A stretch of 5,931 nucleotides of DNA. It comes from Lutibacter sp. UBA4458 (GTDB lineage Bacteria; Bacteroidota; Bacteroidia; Flavobacteriales; Flavobacteriaceae). Where the stretch lies: NCBI GenBank assembly GCA_002390165.1, contig DGOU01000058.1, positions 1-5,931 of the forward strand, given 5' to 3'. Under the pieces are notes generated by a model. It saw nothing but the letters and a program-made list of their open reading frames with translations, was not told the DNA's origin and made no database searches. This document shows positions 5,550 through 5,931 of the stretch, in pieces. The position numbers and the translations under genes are program-made. Position 1 is the stretch's first letter. The number at the start of each line of letters is the position of its first letter.

Positions 5550-5931
5550 TTAAACCTTAATGTATTTATTTAAAATTTCTGTTAAATCTGTTTTAGAAAT
5601 TGGTTTGCTAATAAATTCGTTACTTCCAGCAGTAAAAGCTTTTCTTTTATCAACATCTGTAGAGTAAGCAGTTTGGGCAATTATTGGAATGTTTGGGTAA
5701 TTTTCTTTTATAATTCTAGTAGCTTCAAATCCATTCATTACTGGCATTTTTAAGTCCATAAGAATTAAATCTATATTGGAATTTTCTTTACAAAAATCAA
5801 CAGCTTCTTGTCCATTTTTAGCATGATGTAATATACAATCATATTTAATAACATCAATTAAAAGCGTTTCTAAAAACATAAAATTTAACTGTTCGTCTTC
5901 TGCTATTAGAATAGAATATTTTGTTTTATTA
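5550..5931 (-). CDS. Response-regulator receiver domain, probably the C-terminus of a hybrid histidine kinase (N-terminus outside window)
   Basis: This is a complete CheY-like receiver domain at the end of a longer protein. The frame is open to the window edge and reads NKTKYSILIAEDEQLNF directly before the ATG at 5877-5879. That segment is the first beta strand plus the acidic metal-binding residues (EDE), so the ATG is internal and the true start lies beyond base 5931. The phospho-acceptor is the Asp in LILMDLKMPVMNG (codon 5754-5756); the switch Thr is in IIAQTAYS and the invariant Lys in FISKPIS. All are present, so the domain should accept phosphate from a histidine. The protein ends just after the last helix (LTEILNKYIKV) with no output domain, which fits a hybrid sensor kinase or a stand-alone CheY-like protein. 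The wording of the domain resembles C-terminal receivers of flavobacterial PAS-hybrid kinases, which I favour. Confidence 0.88.
   Translation of the reverse strand, partial: NKTKYSILIAEDEQLNFMFLETLLIDVIKYDCILHHAKNGQEAVDFCKENSNIDLILMDLKMPVMNGFEATRIIKENYPNIPIIAQTAYSTDVDKRKAFTAGSNEFISKPISKTDLTEILNKYIKV

Noticed and set aside
5877..5879. ATG as the true start of the receiver-domain protein
   Set aside because: The frame continues upstream to the window edge and encodes the ILIAEDE strand and acidic pocket that every functional receiver needs, so the ATG is internal.

Overview
The window looks like chromosomal DNA of a marine-type Flavobacteriia member (Bacteroidota). Evidence: strongly AT-rich DNA, A-rich leaders with no Shine-Dalgarno sequence, promoters of the TTTG-N18/19-TAnnTTTG type, and the protein families present (S37 peptidase, DUF4407 membrane protein, Bacteroidota-type M20 dipeptidase, hybrid kinase receiver domain). 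I cannot fix the genus from sequence alone.

Layout, left to right. Bases 1-1197 (+) hold the C-terminal ~398 residues of an S37 (PS-10 type) secreted tripeptidyl-aminopeptidase whose 5' end lies outside the window. It converges, with only 9 bases between stop codons, on a DUF4407 membrane/coiled-coil protein (1207-2310, -). A divergent 245-base spacer follows, carrying a structured repeat-like element (2386-2481) and a good promoter for a PhnA/YjdM-type zinc-ribbon protein (2556-3134, +). That gene converges on an M20 dipeptidase (3298-4686, -). The 163-base gap between them is mostly one long nested stem-loop: a 16-bp perfect bidirectional terminator stem with a degenerate repeat-like hairpin in its loop. 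Next come a tRNA-Leu(UAG) with its own promoter (4808-4889, +), a second bidirectional terminator, a small exported protein of unknown function with an Arg/Pro-rich tail (4951-5511, -), and the C-terminal receiver domain of a probable hybrid histidine kinase cut by the window end (5550-5931, -).

The genes do not form one pathway. Two are peptidases, one exported and one probably cytosolic, that could both serve peptide use, but they are far apart and in separate transcription units. The only plausible co-transcribed pair is the kinase/receiver gene and the small exported protein 38 bases downstream. I see no mobile element, CRISPR array or defence system, and no clear new multi-gene system. 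The most interesting material is non-coding: two folded intergenic elements and a 15-base extended promoter core shared by phnA and the tRNA.
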